From the NCBI GenBank assembly GCA_913056185.1, contig CAJXLV010000020.1, positions 1-59,873 of the forward strand: 59,873 nt of DNA. The letters are read 5' to 3'. The notes under the pieces are model-generated. The model saw only the letters and a program-made list of their open reading frames with translations. It did not search any database and had not been told where the DNA came from. Origin of the DNA: an uncultured Bacteroidota bacterium (lineage in GTDB: Bacteria > Bacteroidota > Rhodothermia > Rhodothermales > Salinibacteraceae). Positions 34,654 to 43,624 of the stretch are shown here, piece by piece; position 1 is the stretch's first letter; the number at the start of each line of letters is the position of its first letter. The position numbers were made by a program, and so were the translations under genes.

Positions 34654-37600
34654 ATGTCGTCCGTTGCCGACCAGCTCGACGAGGCTCGCAAGAACGAGCT
34701 TCTCGACCTTACCCTCCGCAATCCCCTCATCAGCCACCGCACGCTCAAATCGCGGGGCGTAGAGGTGATCGACGAGCGGCCCGTCCACGTCTACCAAATC
34801 CTGGTGGAGGAGGGGCGAAAAATGGCGTTCAAGGCGGTCAGCGAGGAGGAAAAGACCCAGCTCCGCACGGTGGGCGAAGACGAGCACGAACAGGTCTTTG
34901 GGCAGCCCGACGCGTCCAACGAAGACGACGCGACCGGCACCGCCGAGCGGCACGTGGACACCAAGCTGCAGACGCCCTACACCTCCGAGCAGCTTCAGAG
35001 CCGCCTCCTGGGCACCTACCACCACGCGCAGCGCTCCCTCGAAGAAGAGGGCGTCAACACGCTTTTCCTCGCCCTCGGCATGCTGCACTGGTACCGGTCG
35101 CCGTCGGCCGAGACGGAACGGAAAGCCCCGATCCTGCTTGTCCCGGTAGAGCTCAACCGGACGGACGTGCAGGGACGGTTCCGGATCGAGTATCTCGGGG
35201 ATGAGGTTGGGGGCAACCTCTCGCTGAAGGCCTTCCTGGACGCCGAATTCGGGATCGACTGGCCCCTCCCCGACCCCCAGCAGGAGGACGTGGCCCCCCA
35301 GCGCTACGCCCCCACAGTCCGCGAGGCCATCGGCCACAAGGACCGCTGGTACGTCGATCCCCACGCCCTCGAACTGGGCTTCTTCTCCTTCTCGCGGTTC
35401 CTGATGTACGAGGACCTCGACGTGGAAAACTGGCCCGACGGCGCACGCCCCGACGAGCACCCGGTTCTCCAGAAGCTTCTCGGGGACGGCTTTGAGGCGT
35501 CGGTGCCCGCCTTTGCCGAAAACGGCCGCCTCGACGACCACCTGGACCCGGCCGACACCCATCACGTGGTGGACGCCGACAGCTCGCAGACCGAAGCCAT
35601 CCTGGCGGTGAAGGCGGGCACCGACCTGGTGCTGCAGGGCCCGCCCGGCACCGGCAAGTCGCAAACGATTACCAACATCATCGCGGAGGCCCTTGGGGAG
35701 GGCAAAACCGTCCTGTTCGCGTCCGAAAAGATGGCCGCCCTGGAGGTCGTAAAACGCAACCTCGACGGGGTGGGGCTGGGCGATGCCTGCCTGGAGCTTC
35801 ACAGCCACAAAACGCGCAAGAAGGCGGTCCTGAATGAGCTGGAGCGCACCCTGAACCTCGGCCGGCCGCAGGTGGACGACTTTTCGCAGGAGGCCGCGCT
35901 CATGACGCAGGCCCGCGAGCGGCTCAACACCTACGCGGACGCGGTGAACGAGCCGATCGGCGACAGCGGCGTCCGGCCGTACGACGCATACGGCACGCTC
36001 GAACAGCTGCGGGAGGCACTCTCGGGAAGCTCCCCACCGCCGATCGACATTCCGGCCATGCGGACGTGGACGGAACAGGCCTACGCCGAACGCCTGTCGC
36101 TCGTGGATGACCTGCAGTCTCACCTCGCTGAGATGGGCGTGCCCGCCGACCATCCGTTCTGGGGAAGCACGAAGAGGCGCTTTCTGCCGCGGGAGGAAGC
36201 AGGCATCGAGCACGCGGCAGCGGACGCCGCCGAGGCCCTGGCGTCGGTGCAGGACGCCGCCGCAACGCTGGCCGACGCCCTCTGCCTGGACGCGCCGGAC
36301 ACGCCGCAGGCCACGCGCCGCCTGCAAACGGCCGCCCGGTACGTGTTGGACGCGCCCCGACTCTCCGGCATGCACGTGCAATCGGAGGCCTGGCGCGTGC
36401 ACGCCGATGCGCTCCGCGACCTGGTGAGCGCCGGAACGCGCCACGCCGCTCTGCGCGCGGAGTACGACGATGTGCTCATCCCGGAGGCGTGGAGCCAGGA
36501 CGTGTTCGAGATTCGGCAGGCGCTGGCCAAGCACGGCGACACGTGGTACCGGTGGCTACTGAGCGAGTGGCGAACCGCCAAGAACGACCTCGCGGCGCTC
36601 TGCAGGACGCAGCTGCCCGGCAGCGCGCAGGCCCGCGTTGAACTCGTGGATGCCATTCTCGAGGTCCAGCGCCTGGACGAACGGCTCGACGAAGCGGCGT
36701 CGCGGGCGGAAGCAGCGTTCGGGCGGGCCTGGCGGGGGACGGACTCGGACTGGGCCCGCCTGCAGGCCGCGACGGCGTTTTTGACCGAACTGCACCAGCA
36801 CGTGGCGGAGGGCGACCTGCCGCCCCCCCTGCTGGAGACGGTGGCCGATCCGCCGGAGGGCGATCGCGTGGAGGCCCTCGTCGAGACGCTGGAGGCGCGC
36901 CTGCACGATCACGCCTCGGCCGTGGAGGCTTTTGTGGAAGAGGTCGAGCTCGACGCGTCGGTTCGGTTCGCGGAGGGGGGCCTCGCGGACCAGCCCTTTT
37001 CCGTACAGATGCAGACCGTGGAGGCGTGCCGGGCGGCGGCCCCGCGCCTCCAAGAAATGGTCACGTACACGCACCTTGCAGAGGACCTCGTGGAGCAGGG
37101 CCTCGAACCGGTGCGCACGGTGGCGGAGACCTGGGAAGACGCCCCGCATCATCTCGCGGACGCCTTCCGGCGTGCCTACTACAACGCGCTGCTGGAACGA
37201 GCCCTCGACGAGCGCCCGGCCCTGGAGCGCTTCAGCGGGGCGCAGCACGAGCAGGTGGCCGAGCGCTTTCGACGGCTCGATGCGGCGAGCCTCCGGCACA
37301 ACCGGCACGAGCTGGCCCTGAAGCATTACGACAACCTGCCGGGCAAAAAGGGCGTGGGACAGATGGGCGTGTTGCTGCACGAGATGGGCAAGAAAAGCCG
37401 CCACATGCCCCTCCGCCGCCTCTTGCAGAAGGCCGGAAACGCCATCCAGGCCCTCAAGCCCATCTTCATGATGAGCCCCATGTCCGTCCCAAAATACCTG
37501 CCGCCGGACAGCGTCGATTTCGACCTGGTGGTCTTCGACGAGGCGAGCCAGGTGCGGCCGGTCGACGCGTTCGGCTCCCTTCTGCGCGGCGAGCAGGCCG

Positions 37601-39471
37601 TCGTGGTGGGCGACAACAAGCAGCTCCCCCCCACGAGCTTCTTCGAGTCGTCCCTCGACCCCAAGCGCGACGACTACGAGCGGCGGGCCGGGGACCAGGA
37701 AAGCATCCTGGATCTCTTCCGCTCGCGGGGCGCGCCGGAGCAGATGCTGAAGTTCCACTACCGGAGCCGCCACGAGTCGCTTATCGCGGTCTCCAACAAA
37801 GAGTTTTACGACAACGACCTGAACGTCTTTCCGAGCCCGGACGCGGCACAGGAGCACACCGGACTCGTGTTCAACCCCCTCCCCGACACCACCTACGACC
37901 GCGGGGGCAGTCGCAAGAACAAGGGCGAGGCCGAGGAGGTAGCCCGGCGGGTGATGCAGCACGCGCGCCAGGAGCCCGAGATGTCGCTCGGGGTCGCGAC
38001 GTTCAGCTCGGCACAGCAGGAGGCAATTCGGGACCGCCTGGAGTACGAGCGGCGGCAGGACCCGAGCTGCGAGGACTTTTTCTCGGGCCACCCGGACGAG
38101 CCCTTCTTCGTAAAAAACCTGGAGAGCGTGCAGGGAGACCAGCGGGATGTCATGTTCATCAGCGTGGGGTACGGGCGCGACGCCAACGGGCGGGTGTCGA
38201 TGAACTTCGGGCCGCTGAACCAGGACGGGGGCGAGCGGCGGCTCAACGTACTCACCACCCGCGCCAAGTACCGGTGCGAGGTGTTCACAAACCTGACGGC
38301 CGACGACATCGACCTCAGCCGCACGGATGCCCGCGGGGTGGAGGTGCTCAAGGAGTACCTCCAGTTCGCGGAAACCGGCGAGCTCGCCCTGCCGACGCCT
38401 ACGGGGCGCGGGCCGGATTCGCCCTTCGAAGAGGCCGTGGCGGCCCGGCTGCGGGCGCAGGGCTACGACGTGGAGCATCAGGTGGGCGTGGCGGGCTTCT
38501 ACATCGACCTCGCCGTGCGCGATCCGGAGCGCCCCGGCCGCTACCTGCTGGGCATCGAGTGCGACGGGGCCACCTACCACAGCGCCCGCATGGCCCGCGT
38601 GCGCGATCGCACCCGGCAGTCCGTGCTCGAGAACCTGGGCTGGACGATTCACCGCATCTGGAGCACCGACTGGTTTCGCAACCCGGAGGCGCAGCTGGGC
38701 GACGCCGTCGCGGCGATCGAGCGGGCGCAGGTGGGAGCGACCGCGCCCGACGACGATGCGGGCGGCAGCAGCGAGAGGGCGGCGGAGGACGGGGCGGCGG
38801 AGGACGGGGCGGCGGAGGACGGGTCGGGCATGGCTCCATCAGGCGAGGACGCGTCCGGGGGCGAGGTGTCTCGCATCCCAAGCCGCGACATCGAGCGGGC
38901 GAAGGCCGAAGAGGAGGCGGACCTCCCGGTGGAACCCTACGAAACCGCATCGCCCCCCGTGCAGGTGCAGGGCAGCCTCCACGAAGCCCCCACGCGTCGG
39001 CTGGCGGGCTGGGTCGAAGAGGTGGTGCAGGTGGAGAGCCCGGTCCACAAAGAGGTGATGGCGCGGCGCATCGTGGCGGCCGCGGGGGTGAGTCGTCTCG
39101 GGAGCCGCATCCGGGAGGCGCTGGAGGACGCCACCGCGTATGCCGCCCGGAAGGGCTGGATTCGGAAGACGGACTCCCTGTTGTTCGATCCGGAGCAGGA
39201 CGAGGTGCCGGTGCGCGACCGGAGCGCCCTGGAGGGGCGGACCCGGGACATTGCGTACGTCCCCGGCCCTGAAATTGCCCGGGCCGCTCAGGAGATCGTA
39301 GACGTGTCTTTTGGAATCGGCGAGGACGAGCTCATACAACAGGTGGGACGCCACCTTGGGTTTGCGCGCGTCGGCTCCAACATCCGAGAGCGCATCGAGT
39401 CGATCATCGCCACGATGTTGGAGAACGACCTGCTTGAACGCAAAGACGGACATCTCGTCGTCCCGTCGTAA
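34654..39471 (+). CDS. Giant DUF4011 helicase fused to Vsr/MTES-like nuclease and DUF3320
   Basis: 1605 residues. The DUF4011 N-terminus (ARKNELLDLTLRNPLISHRT) is followed by an SF1 helicase core: Walker A LVLQGPPGTGKSQTITN near residue 328, motif II DLVVFDEASQV near 955, motif III VVVGDNKQLPPTSFF, LKFHYRSRHESL, and the last motif RRLNVLTTRAKYRCEV near 1195. A nuclease-like PD-(D/E)XK domain, GFYIDLAVRDPERPG..LLGIECDGATYH, lies near 1280-1305, then a low-complexity AAEDG linker, then a DUF3320-like end. Such helicase-nuclease proteins recur in defence loci; a defence role here is inferred from the nearby Wadjet. It is otherwise monocistronic. The N-terminal middle (about 450-900) has no recognised motif. 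Confidence 0.88.
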   Translation: MSSVADQLDEARKNELLDLTLRNPLISHRTLKSRGVEVIDERPVHVYQILVEEGRKMAFKAVSEEEKTQLRTVGEDEHEQVFGQPDASNEDDATGTAERHVDTKLQTPYTSEQLQSRLLGTYHHAQRSLEEEGVNTLFLALGMLHWYRSPSAETERKAPILLVPVELNRTDVQGRFRIEYLGDEVGGNLSLKAFLDAEFGIDWPLPDPQQEDVAPQRYAPTVREAIGHKDRWYVDPHALELGFFSFSRFLMYEDLDVENWPDGARPDEHPVLQKLLGDGFEASVPAFAENGRLDDHLDPADTHHVVDADSSQTEAILAVKAGTDLVLQGPPGTGKSQTITNIIAEALGEGKTVLFASEKMAALEVVKRNLDGVGLGDACLELHSHKTRKKAVLNELERTLNLGRPQVDDFSQEAALMTQARERLNTYADAVNEPIGDSGVRPYDAYGTLEQLREALSGSSPPPIDIPAMRTWTEQAYAERLSLVDDLQSHLAEMGVPADHPFWGSTKRRFLPREEAGIEHAAADAAEALASVQDAAATLADALCLDAPDTPQATRRLQTAARYVLDAPRLSGMHVQSEAWRVHADALRDLVSAGTRHAALRAEYDDVLIPEAWSQDVFEIRQALAKHGDTWYRWLLSEWRTAKNDLAALCRTQLPGSAQARVELVDAILEVQRLDERLDEAASRAEAAFGRAWRGTDSDWARLQAATAFLTELHQHVAEGDLPPPLLETVADPPEGDRVEALVETLEARLHDHASAVEAFVEEVELDASVRFAEGGLADQPFSVQMQTVEACRAAAPRLQEMVTYTHLAEDLVEQGLEPVRTVAETWEDAPHHLADAFRRAYYNALLERALDERPALERFSGAQHEQVAERFRRLDAASLRHNRHELALKHYDNLPGKKGVGQMGVLLHEMGKKSRHMPLRRLLQKAGNAIQALKPIFMMSPMSVPKYLPPDSVDFDLVVFDEASQVRPVDAFGSLLRGEQAVVVGDNKQLPPTSFFESSLDPKRDDYERRAGDQESILDLFRSRGAPEQMLKFHYRSRHESLIAVSNKEFYDNDLNVFPSPDAAQEHTGLVFNPLPDTTYDRGGSRKNKGEAEEVARRVMQHARQEPEMSLGVATFSSAQQEAIRDRLEYERRQDPSCEDFFSGHPDEPFFVKNLESVQGDQRDVMFISVGYGRDANGRVSMNFGPLNQDGGERRLNVLTTRAKYRCEVFTNLTADDIDLSRTDARGVEVLKEYLQFAETGELALPTPTGRGPDSPFEEAVAARLRAQGYDVEHQVGVAGFYIDLAVRDPERPGRYLLGIECDGATYHSARMARVRDRTRQSVLENLGWTIHRIWSTDWFRNPEAQLGDAVAAIERAQVGATAPDDDAGGSSERAAEDGAAEDGAAEDGSGMAPSGEDASGGEVSRIPSRDIERAKAEEEADLPVEPYETASPPVQVQGSLHEAPTRRLAGWVEEVVQVESPVHKEVMARRIVAAAGVSRLGSRIREALEDATAYAARKGWIRKTDSLLFDPEQDEVPVRDRSALEGRTRDIAYVPGPEIARAAQEIVDVSFGIGEDELIQQVGRHLGFARVGSNIRERIESIIATMLENDLLERKDGHLVVPS
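38779..38823 (+). repeat. 15-nt tandem repeat encoding AAEDG x3
   Basis: Three exact copies of GCGGCGGAGGACGGG lie inside the giant helicase gene and encode AAEDG three times in the linker after the nuclease domain. The unit length is a multiple of three, so copy-number change keeps the frame. Confidence 0.9.
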
Positions 39472-39614
39472 CCCTTTGGCCTGCCTGCCCACTCATCTAC
39501 TCGGAACGCCCTCGTTGTTCGATCGAAAATCGGACGGAAATGCGTGCCGGGGCAACGACTCGGTTCGGGGGCACGTCTATGCAAACTTCTCTTCCTCCAC
39601 TCCTTCCTCCCCTG

Positions 39615-40175
39615 ATGGCCTGGATTGACCTCATTGAGCCGGAGGACGCCACCGGCGACCTGAAGGTGCTCTACGACACGATTGCCGAAAAGCGTGGGAA
39701 GGTCGCCAACGTGCTGAAGGGGCACAGCCTGAACCCCGCGGCCCTGAAGGAGCACCTGGATCTCTACGATGCCGTTCTGTTCGGTGCCTCGCCCCTGCAC
39801 CGATCCGACCGCGAGGCGATTGCCGTCGTCGTTTCTGCCGCCAATGAGTGCGACTACTGCGTGCGCCACCACGCGGAGGCGCTGCAGGCCTACTGGCGCG
39901 ACGAGGCCCGCACGCAGCAGCTGGCCGACGACTATGCCGCGCTCGACGACCTCGAGGACCAACTCCGAACGGCGTGCGACGTGGCGCAGAAACTGACTGT
40001 TTCGCCCGGTACCATGCGGGAGGCCGACGTGCACACCCTGCGCGACGCCGGCTGGAGCGACCGTGCGGTGCTCGACATCGTCCTCGTCACCGCCTACTTC
40101 AACTTCGTCAACCGCATCACCAACGCCCTCGGTGTAGAGGTCACCGACGGCGAAGCCACGGGCTACACCTACTGA
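39615..40175 (+). CDS. AhpD-like peroxidase-related protein
   Basis: 186 residues from ATG 39615 (MAWIDLIEPEDATGDLKVLY). The ECDYCVRHHAEAL motif at about residues 80-92 is the AhpD/CMD CxxC...H active site, and FNFVNRITNALGVE follows near the C-terminus, as in the uncharacterised peroxidase-related family. Such proteins reduce peroxides or thiols. Two more CMD-like features in this part of the window are the 42904 protein and the regulator next to it. The longer frame from 39540 is unlike the family. Confidence 0.88.
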   Translation: MAWIDLIEPEDATGDLKVLYDTIAEKRGKVANVLKGHSLNPAALKEHLDLYDAVLFGASPLHRSDREAIAVVVSAANECDYCVRHHAEALQAYWRDEARTQQLADDYAALDDLEDQLRTACDVAQKLTVSPGTMREADVHTLRDAGWSDRAVLDIVLVTAYFNFVNRITNALGVEVTDGEATGYTY

Positions 40176-40367
40176 GTCGGAAGGCCCCCGAGGGGGACGG
40201 CTCGTGCGGCACTGTGGGGCCCCTGTGCCTCCGGGCGGGGGCACGGCAGATTGGGCCCTGCACCGGCCAAGCGCACAGACAGTCGCTGTAACGATTGGCT
40301 CGCGTTCCCAACTCATCACGAACGCAGAACCTGTTTCTTCGTCCTCCACCGCCCCCCGTTGCTCCGC

Positions 40368-41240
40368 ATGTGTCGCCTCTACGGCCTACAGGCCACCCAC
40401 TCCACCCGCTCCGCCTGTGAACTGCTCGACGCCCAGAATGCCCTGATCCAGCAGAGCCGCGAAGACGCCCGCGGCCTCTCCAACCCGCACGGCTGGGGGA
40501 TGGGCCAGGCCACCGACGGCACCACCGCCTGCTTCCGGCAGGTGCAGCCCGCCACGGAAAGCGACGCGTACCGCAACGAAGCGCTAAGCACGGAGGGCAC
40601 CACAGTGCTCGCGCATGTGCGGAGAGCCACCGTGGGCGACCCCTCGCACGCCAACACGCACCCGTTTCGGCACGGCCCCGCCCTCCTCATCCACAATGGC
40701 CACGTGCCTGCCTTCAACGCCGTGCGCCCCCACCTGCTCGACCAGCTCTCCGACGAGCGCCGGCGCTCTGTGCGCGGCACCACCGACAGTGAACACGTCC
40801 TCGCGCTCCTCCTCCAACTGCGCGACGAGGCCCCGGACGCCCCGCTCCACAGCGTCACCCGCGAGGCCCTGCAGCACCTGCAGTCGTGGGTGGCCGACGC
40901 GGCGCCCCACGCCAAGCCCCACCCCACCGACGCCGACACGCAGACCCTCTCGCACGACGAGCTGGAGGACATCCTCGCCCTCAACCTGCTGTGGACGGAC
41001 GGCACGACGCTCGCCGGATCGCGCCTGAACCGCACCCTCTGGATGCTCGAGCGCTCCCACGTCCGCGCCTGCCCCCTCTGCGGCGAAGACCACGCCGCCC
41101 CGCCCCCCGATGCCGACTACCGCGCCACCGTCCTCGCCTCGGAGCGCATCACCGACGAGGCCTGGACCGAGGTCCCCAACGGCTCTGTCTTCTCAACCGT
41201 CGACGATGCTACCCTCCACCTCGAAGCCCTTAACGCGTAA
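40368..41240 (+). CDS. Class II glutamine amidotransferase (YafJ-like)
   Basis: 290 residues; the start MCRLYGLQATHSTRSACELL at 40368 is chosen because Cys2 must become the N-terminal nucleophile of an Ntn-type amidotransferase after Met removal. NPHGWGMG, VLAHVRRATVGDPSHANTHPF, ALLIHNGHVPAF and TTDSEHVLALLL line up with the GATase_4/YafJ family. The C-terminus adds CPLCGEDHAAPPPDAD and a VPNGSVFST strand. Ammonia acceptor and role are unknown; related proteins include enzymes that clean up damaged metabolites. It is 40 nt upstream of the FMN reductase gene. Confidence 0.87.
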   Translation: MCRLYGLQATHSTRSACELLDAQNALIQQSREDARGLSNPHGWGMGQATDGTTACFRQVQPATESDAYRNEALSTEGTTVLAHVRRATVGDPSHANTHPFRHGPALLIHNGHVPAFNAVRPHLLDQLSDERRRSVRGTTDSEHVLALLLQLRDEAPDAPLHSVTREALQHLQSWVADAAPHAKPHPTDADTQTLSHDELEDILALNLLWTDGTTLAGSRLNRTLWMLERSHVRACPLCGEDHAAPPPDADYRATVLASERITDEAWTEVPNGSVFSTVDDATLHLEALNA

Positions 41241-41279
41241 CGCCCAACACTCTCCCCCAACCTCCTCCCTCCACCGCCC

Positions 41280-42038
41280 ATGTCCCTCACCGACAAGCAG
41301 CAGGCCCTCTGCGACGCGTCCGACACCGACTTCTCCCCCCTCAGCGCACTCTTTCTCAACTGCACGCTCAAGCCCTCGCCCCAGCCGTCCCACACGCGAG
41401 ACCTGATCGACGTCTCGGCCGCCATTATGGCGGACAATGATGTGGACGTGGAGGTGGTGCGCCCGGTTGACCTCGACCTCGCCGCCGGGGTCTACGGCGA
41501 CATGACCGAGCACGGCGCCGCGGCCGACGACTGGCCCGCCCTGTACCAAAAGGTGCTCGATGCCAACATTCTGGTGCTGGGCTCCCCCATCTGGCTCGGC
41601 GAAAAATCGTCCGTCTGCCAGCGCGTCATCGAACGGCTCTACGGCAACTCCGGCGACCTCAACGACGACGGGCAGTACGCCTACTACGGGCGCGCCGCGG
41701 GCTGTCTCATCACCGGGAACGAGGACGGCATCAAGCACTGCTCCATGGGCATCCTCTACGCCCTGCAGCACCTCGGCTACACCATCCCGCCCCAGGCCGA
41801 TGCCGGCTGGATTGGGGAAGCGGGCCCTGGCCCCAGCTACGGCGACGAATTGGACGACGGCTCGCGCGCAGGCCTCGACAATGACTTTACGCAGCGCAAC
41901 ACCACGTTCATGACGTGGAACCTGATGCATGCGGCCCGCCAACTGCACGACGCCGGCGGCGTGCCCGCCCACGGCAACCAGCGCTCGGAATGGGAAGCCG
42001 GCTGCCGCTTCGACCATCCGAACCCCGAGCATCGATAA
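41280..42038 (+). CDS. Flavodoxin-family NAD(P)H FMN reductase
   Basis: 252 residues. The flavodoxin-like fold shows LSALFLNCTLKPSPQPSHTR (phosphate-binding loop), ILVLGSPIWLGEKSSVCQRV (flavin-contact loop) and GRAAGCLITGNEDGIKHCSM. It is a probable FMN-dependent quinone or nitro reductase in the cytosol. It stands 118 nt before the TetR gene, with an operator-like site in between but downstream of it, so it may be regulated from further upstream with the amidotransferase gene. Confidence 0.87.
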   Translation: MSLTDKQQALCDASDTDFSPLSALFLNCTLKPSPQPSHTRDLIDVSAAIMADNDVDVEVVRPVDLDLAAGVYGDMTEHGAAADDWPALYQKVLDANILVLGSPIWLGEKSSVCQRVIERLYGNSGDLNDDGQYAYYGRAAGCLITGNEDGIKHCSMGILYALQHLGYTIPPQADAGWIGEAGPGPSYGDELDDGSRAGLDNDFTQRNTTFMTWNLMHAARQLHDAGGVPAHGNQRSEWEAGCRFDHPNPEHR

Positions 42039-42122
42039 CCGGGCCTGGGCGCTCCTGCCCCCTTCTCCGCGGCCACGCGGGCACCGGAACGGGGCGCCCG
42101 ATGGAACGTGTGGACGGGCCAG

Positions 42123-42141
42123 CTACTTACTCATCGGTCAG
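42123..42141. promoter_or_regulatory. Operator-like site upstream of tetR
   Basis: TTACTCATCGGTCAG within 42123-42141 matches 14 of 19 positions of the site at 42795-42813. It lies 15 nt before the TetR start codon, as expected for autoregulation. Confidence 0.45.
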
Positions 42142-42156
42142 GAAAACGCAGGGGCC

Positions 42157-42756
42157 ATGCCCGATTCGGACGAGGCACCGACCGATCGTTCCCGCACGGC
42201 GACTCGGATTCTCGACGTGGCTGAGCGGCTCTTTCAGCGCCGCGGCTACAACGCCGTGAGCTACGCGGACCTCGCCGCGGAGCTGGACCTGACCACCGCC
42301 GCCATCCACTACCACTTTCCGTCGAAGGCCGATCTGGGGCAGGCCGTGGTGACGCGCTACCGCCGCGCGAACGCGAAACAACGAGCCGCGATTCGGGCCG
42401 AGACCAGCGCGCTGCGAGCCCGCCTCCAGCGATACGTAGAGCTCTACGCCGGGGTGCTGGCCGACGGCGGAATGTGCCTCTGTGGCGTGCTGGCCGCCGA
42501 CGAGGCCACGCTGCCTACGCCCGTGCGCCGAGAGGTGCGCGGCTTTTTCGACGACCAGACGGACTGGCTGACGTCCATCCTGGCCGAGGACATAGACGGC
42601 GGCGCGGGCCTGGACGGCTGCGCGTCGCCCCGCCAGGTGGCGGATCTGCTCCTCTCCACCATCGAGGGGGCAATGCTCACGCACCGCTCCCCTCGCAACG
42701 AGCTCAACACGTTCCGGGCGTCGCTTCGATGCCTCATCGACACCATCGCGTCGTAA
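42157..42756 (+). CDS. TetR/AcrR-family transcriptional regulator
   Basis: 199 residues from ATG 42157 (MPDSDEAPTDRSRTATRILD). The N-terminal helix-turn-helix is ILDVAERLFQRRGYNAVSYA then LAAELDLTTAAIHYHFPSKADL. The C-terminal ligand domain contains MCLCGVLAADEATLPTPVRREVRGFF, a pattern of TetR_C-type stress regulators. It is flanked by an FMN reductase and an AhpD-like gene. Paired similar sites at 42123 and 42795 suggest it represses itself and the downstream AhpD-like gene. The inducer is unknown, but a reactive electrophile or oxidant is plausible from the neighbours. Confidence 0.93.
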   Translation: MPDSDEAPTDRSRTATRILDVAERLFQRRGYNAVSYADLAAELDLTTAAIHYHFPSKADLGQAVVTRYRRANAKQRAAIRAETSALRARLQRYVELYAGVLADGGMCLCGVLAADEATLPTPVRREVRGFFDDQTDWLTSILAEDIDGGAGLDGCASPRQVADLLLSTIEGAMLTHRSPRNELNTFRASLRCLIDTIAS

Positions 42757-42794
42757 CGGGGTCTTCCCGACGCCCATGTAACGCGCCGTCGAAC

Positions 42795-42813
42795 TTACCT
42801 ACTGATTAGTCAG
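42795..42813. promoter_or_regulatory. Operator-like site upstream of the AhpD-like gene
   Basis: TTACCTACTGATTAGTCAG has an ACT-GATT-AGT dyad. It lies between tetR and the AhpD-like gene (start 42904) and resembles the site before tetR. Confidence 0.5.
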
Positions 42814-42903
42814 AATTTGTAGCCGGAAATTGCGACGGACGGCTCACACGTCCGTCGCCCTCCACGACTCGCGTCGCATCTCACACACCACTCTTGTTTT
42901 CTT

Positions 42904-43431
42904 ATGGCGACCTCCACGTCCTCAGCAACCGACCACACCGAGCAGGTCCACGCGAAGGCCGAGCAGGCCCTCGGCTTTGTGCCCAATTTCATCGCGGAAC
43001 TCGCCGGGGAAAACCCCGCCGCCGCAGACGTCTACCTCACCGCCAACGGCATCATTGAGGAGGGCGGCGTCCTCTCCGCGGCCGAGCAACAGACCGTCAT
43101 CCTCGCTGCCTCCAGCTACAACGACTGCCACTACTGCACGAAGGCTCACGCCGTCGCTGGGCAGCAGGCCGGGCTGGATGCCGAGACGGTCGAGACTCTC
43201 AACGAGGGCGGCCTTCCGTCCAACGACCGCCTGAAGAGCCTCGTGCGCGCCACGCGCCGCATCCTCGGCAAGCGCGGCTGGCTCTCCGACGCCGACGAGG
43301 CGGAGTTTGACGACCTCGGCCTGGGGCGCCCGGAGCTCTACGAAATCGTGGGGCTCGTGGGCATCAAGACCATCAGCAACTACGTGAACCACATTGCCGG
43401 CACGGAGGTCGACGAACCGTTTCAGCAGTAA
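42904..43431 (+). CDS. Carboxymuconolactone decarboxylase/AhpD-family protein
   Basis: 175 residues from ATG 42904 (MATSTSSATDHTEQVHAKAE). The active-site-like YNDCHYCTKAHAV motif at residues about 75-87 is the CxxC-xx-H of AhpD, and EQALGFVPNFIAELAGENP and IKTISNYVNHIAGTEVDEPF are typical flanks. It is likely an alkylhydroperoxidase-like thiol antioxidant. It is preceded by a TetR operator-like site, so it is probably induced together with tetR. A strong hairpin follows it. Confidence 0.9.
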   Translation: MATSTSSATDHTEQVHAKAEQALGFVPNFIAELAGENPAAADVYLTANGIIEEGGVLSAAEQQTVILAASSYNDCHYCTKAHAVAGQQAGLDAETVETLNEGGLPSNDRLKSLVRATRRILGKRGWLSDADEAEFDDLGLGRPELYEIVGLVGIKTISNYVNHIAGTEVDEPFQQ

Positions 43432-43462
43432 CCGGACCGCGCCTCCCATACGAACGCCGCTT

Positions 43463-43500
43463 GCCGCGCCGGTCTCACGGAGACGTGGGGCCGGCGCGGC
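43463..43500. terminator. Strong hairpin between the AhpD-like gene and msrA
   Basis: GCCGCGCCGG (43463-43472) pairs perfectly with CCGGCGCGGC (43491-43500), with an inner TCTC/GAGA stem. It has no T-run, so it may be a weak terminator or a processing site. Confidence 0.4.
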
Positions 43501-43624
43501 TGTGTATCGGTCCGCCCCGGCGGCTGCTTCTTGTCGCGAAACCCACCCCGCCCTTTCCGATTTCGCACCTCCCACGCCTGCTCGATACCGCATCCGTCGC
43601 TCCCTCACGCATCCGTCCCGCATC

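Noticed and set aside
36556..38652. 698-residue minus-strand frame opposite the giant helicase
   Set aside because: It overlaps conserved helicase and nuclease motifs on the plus strand and shows no motif of its own.
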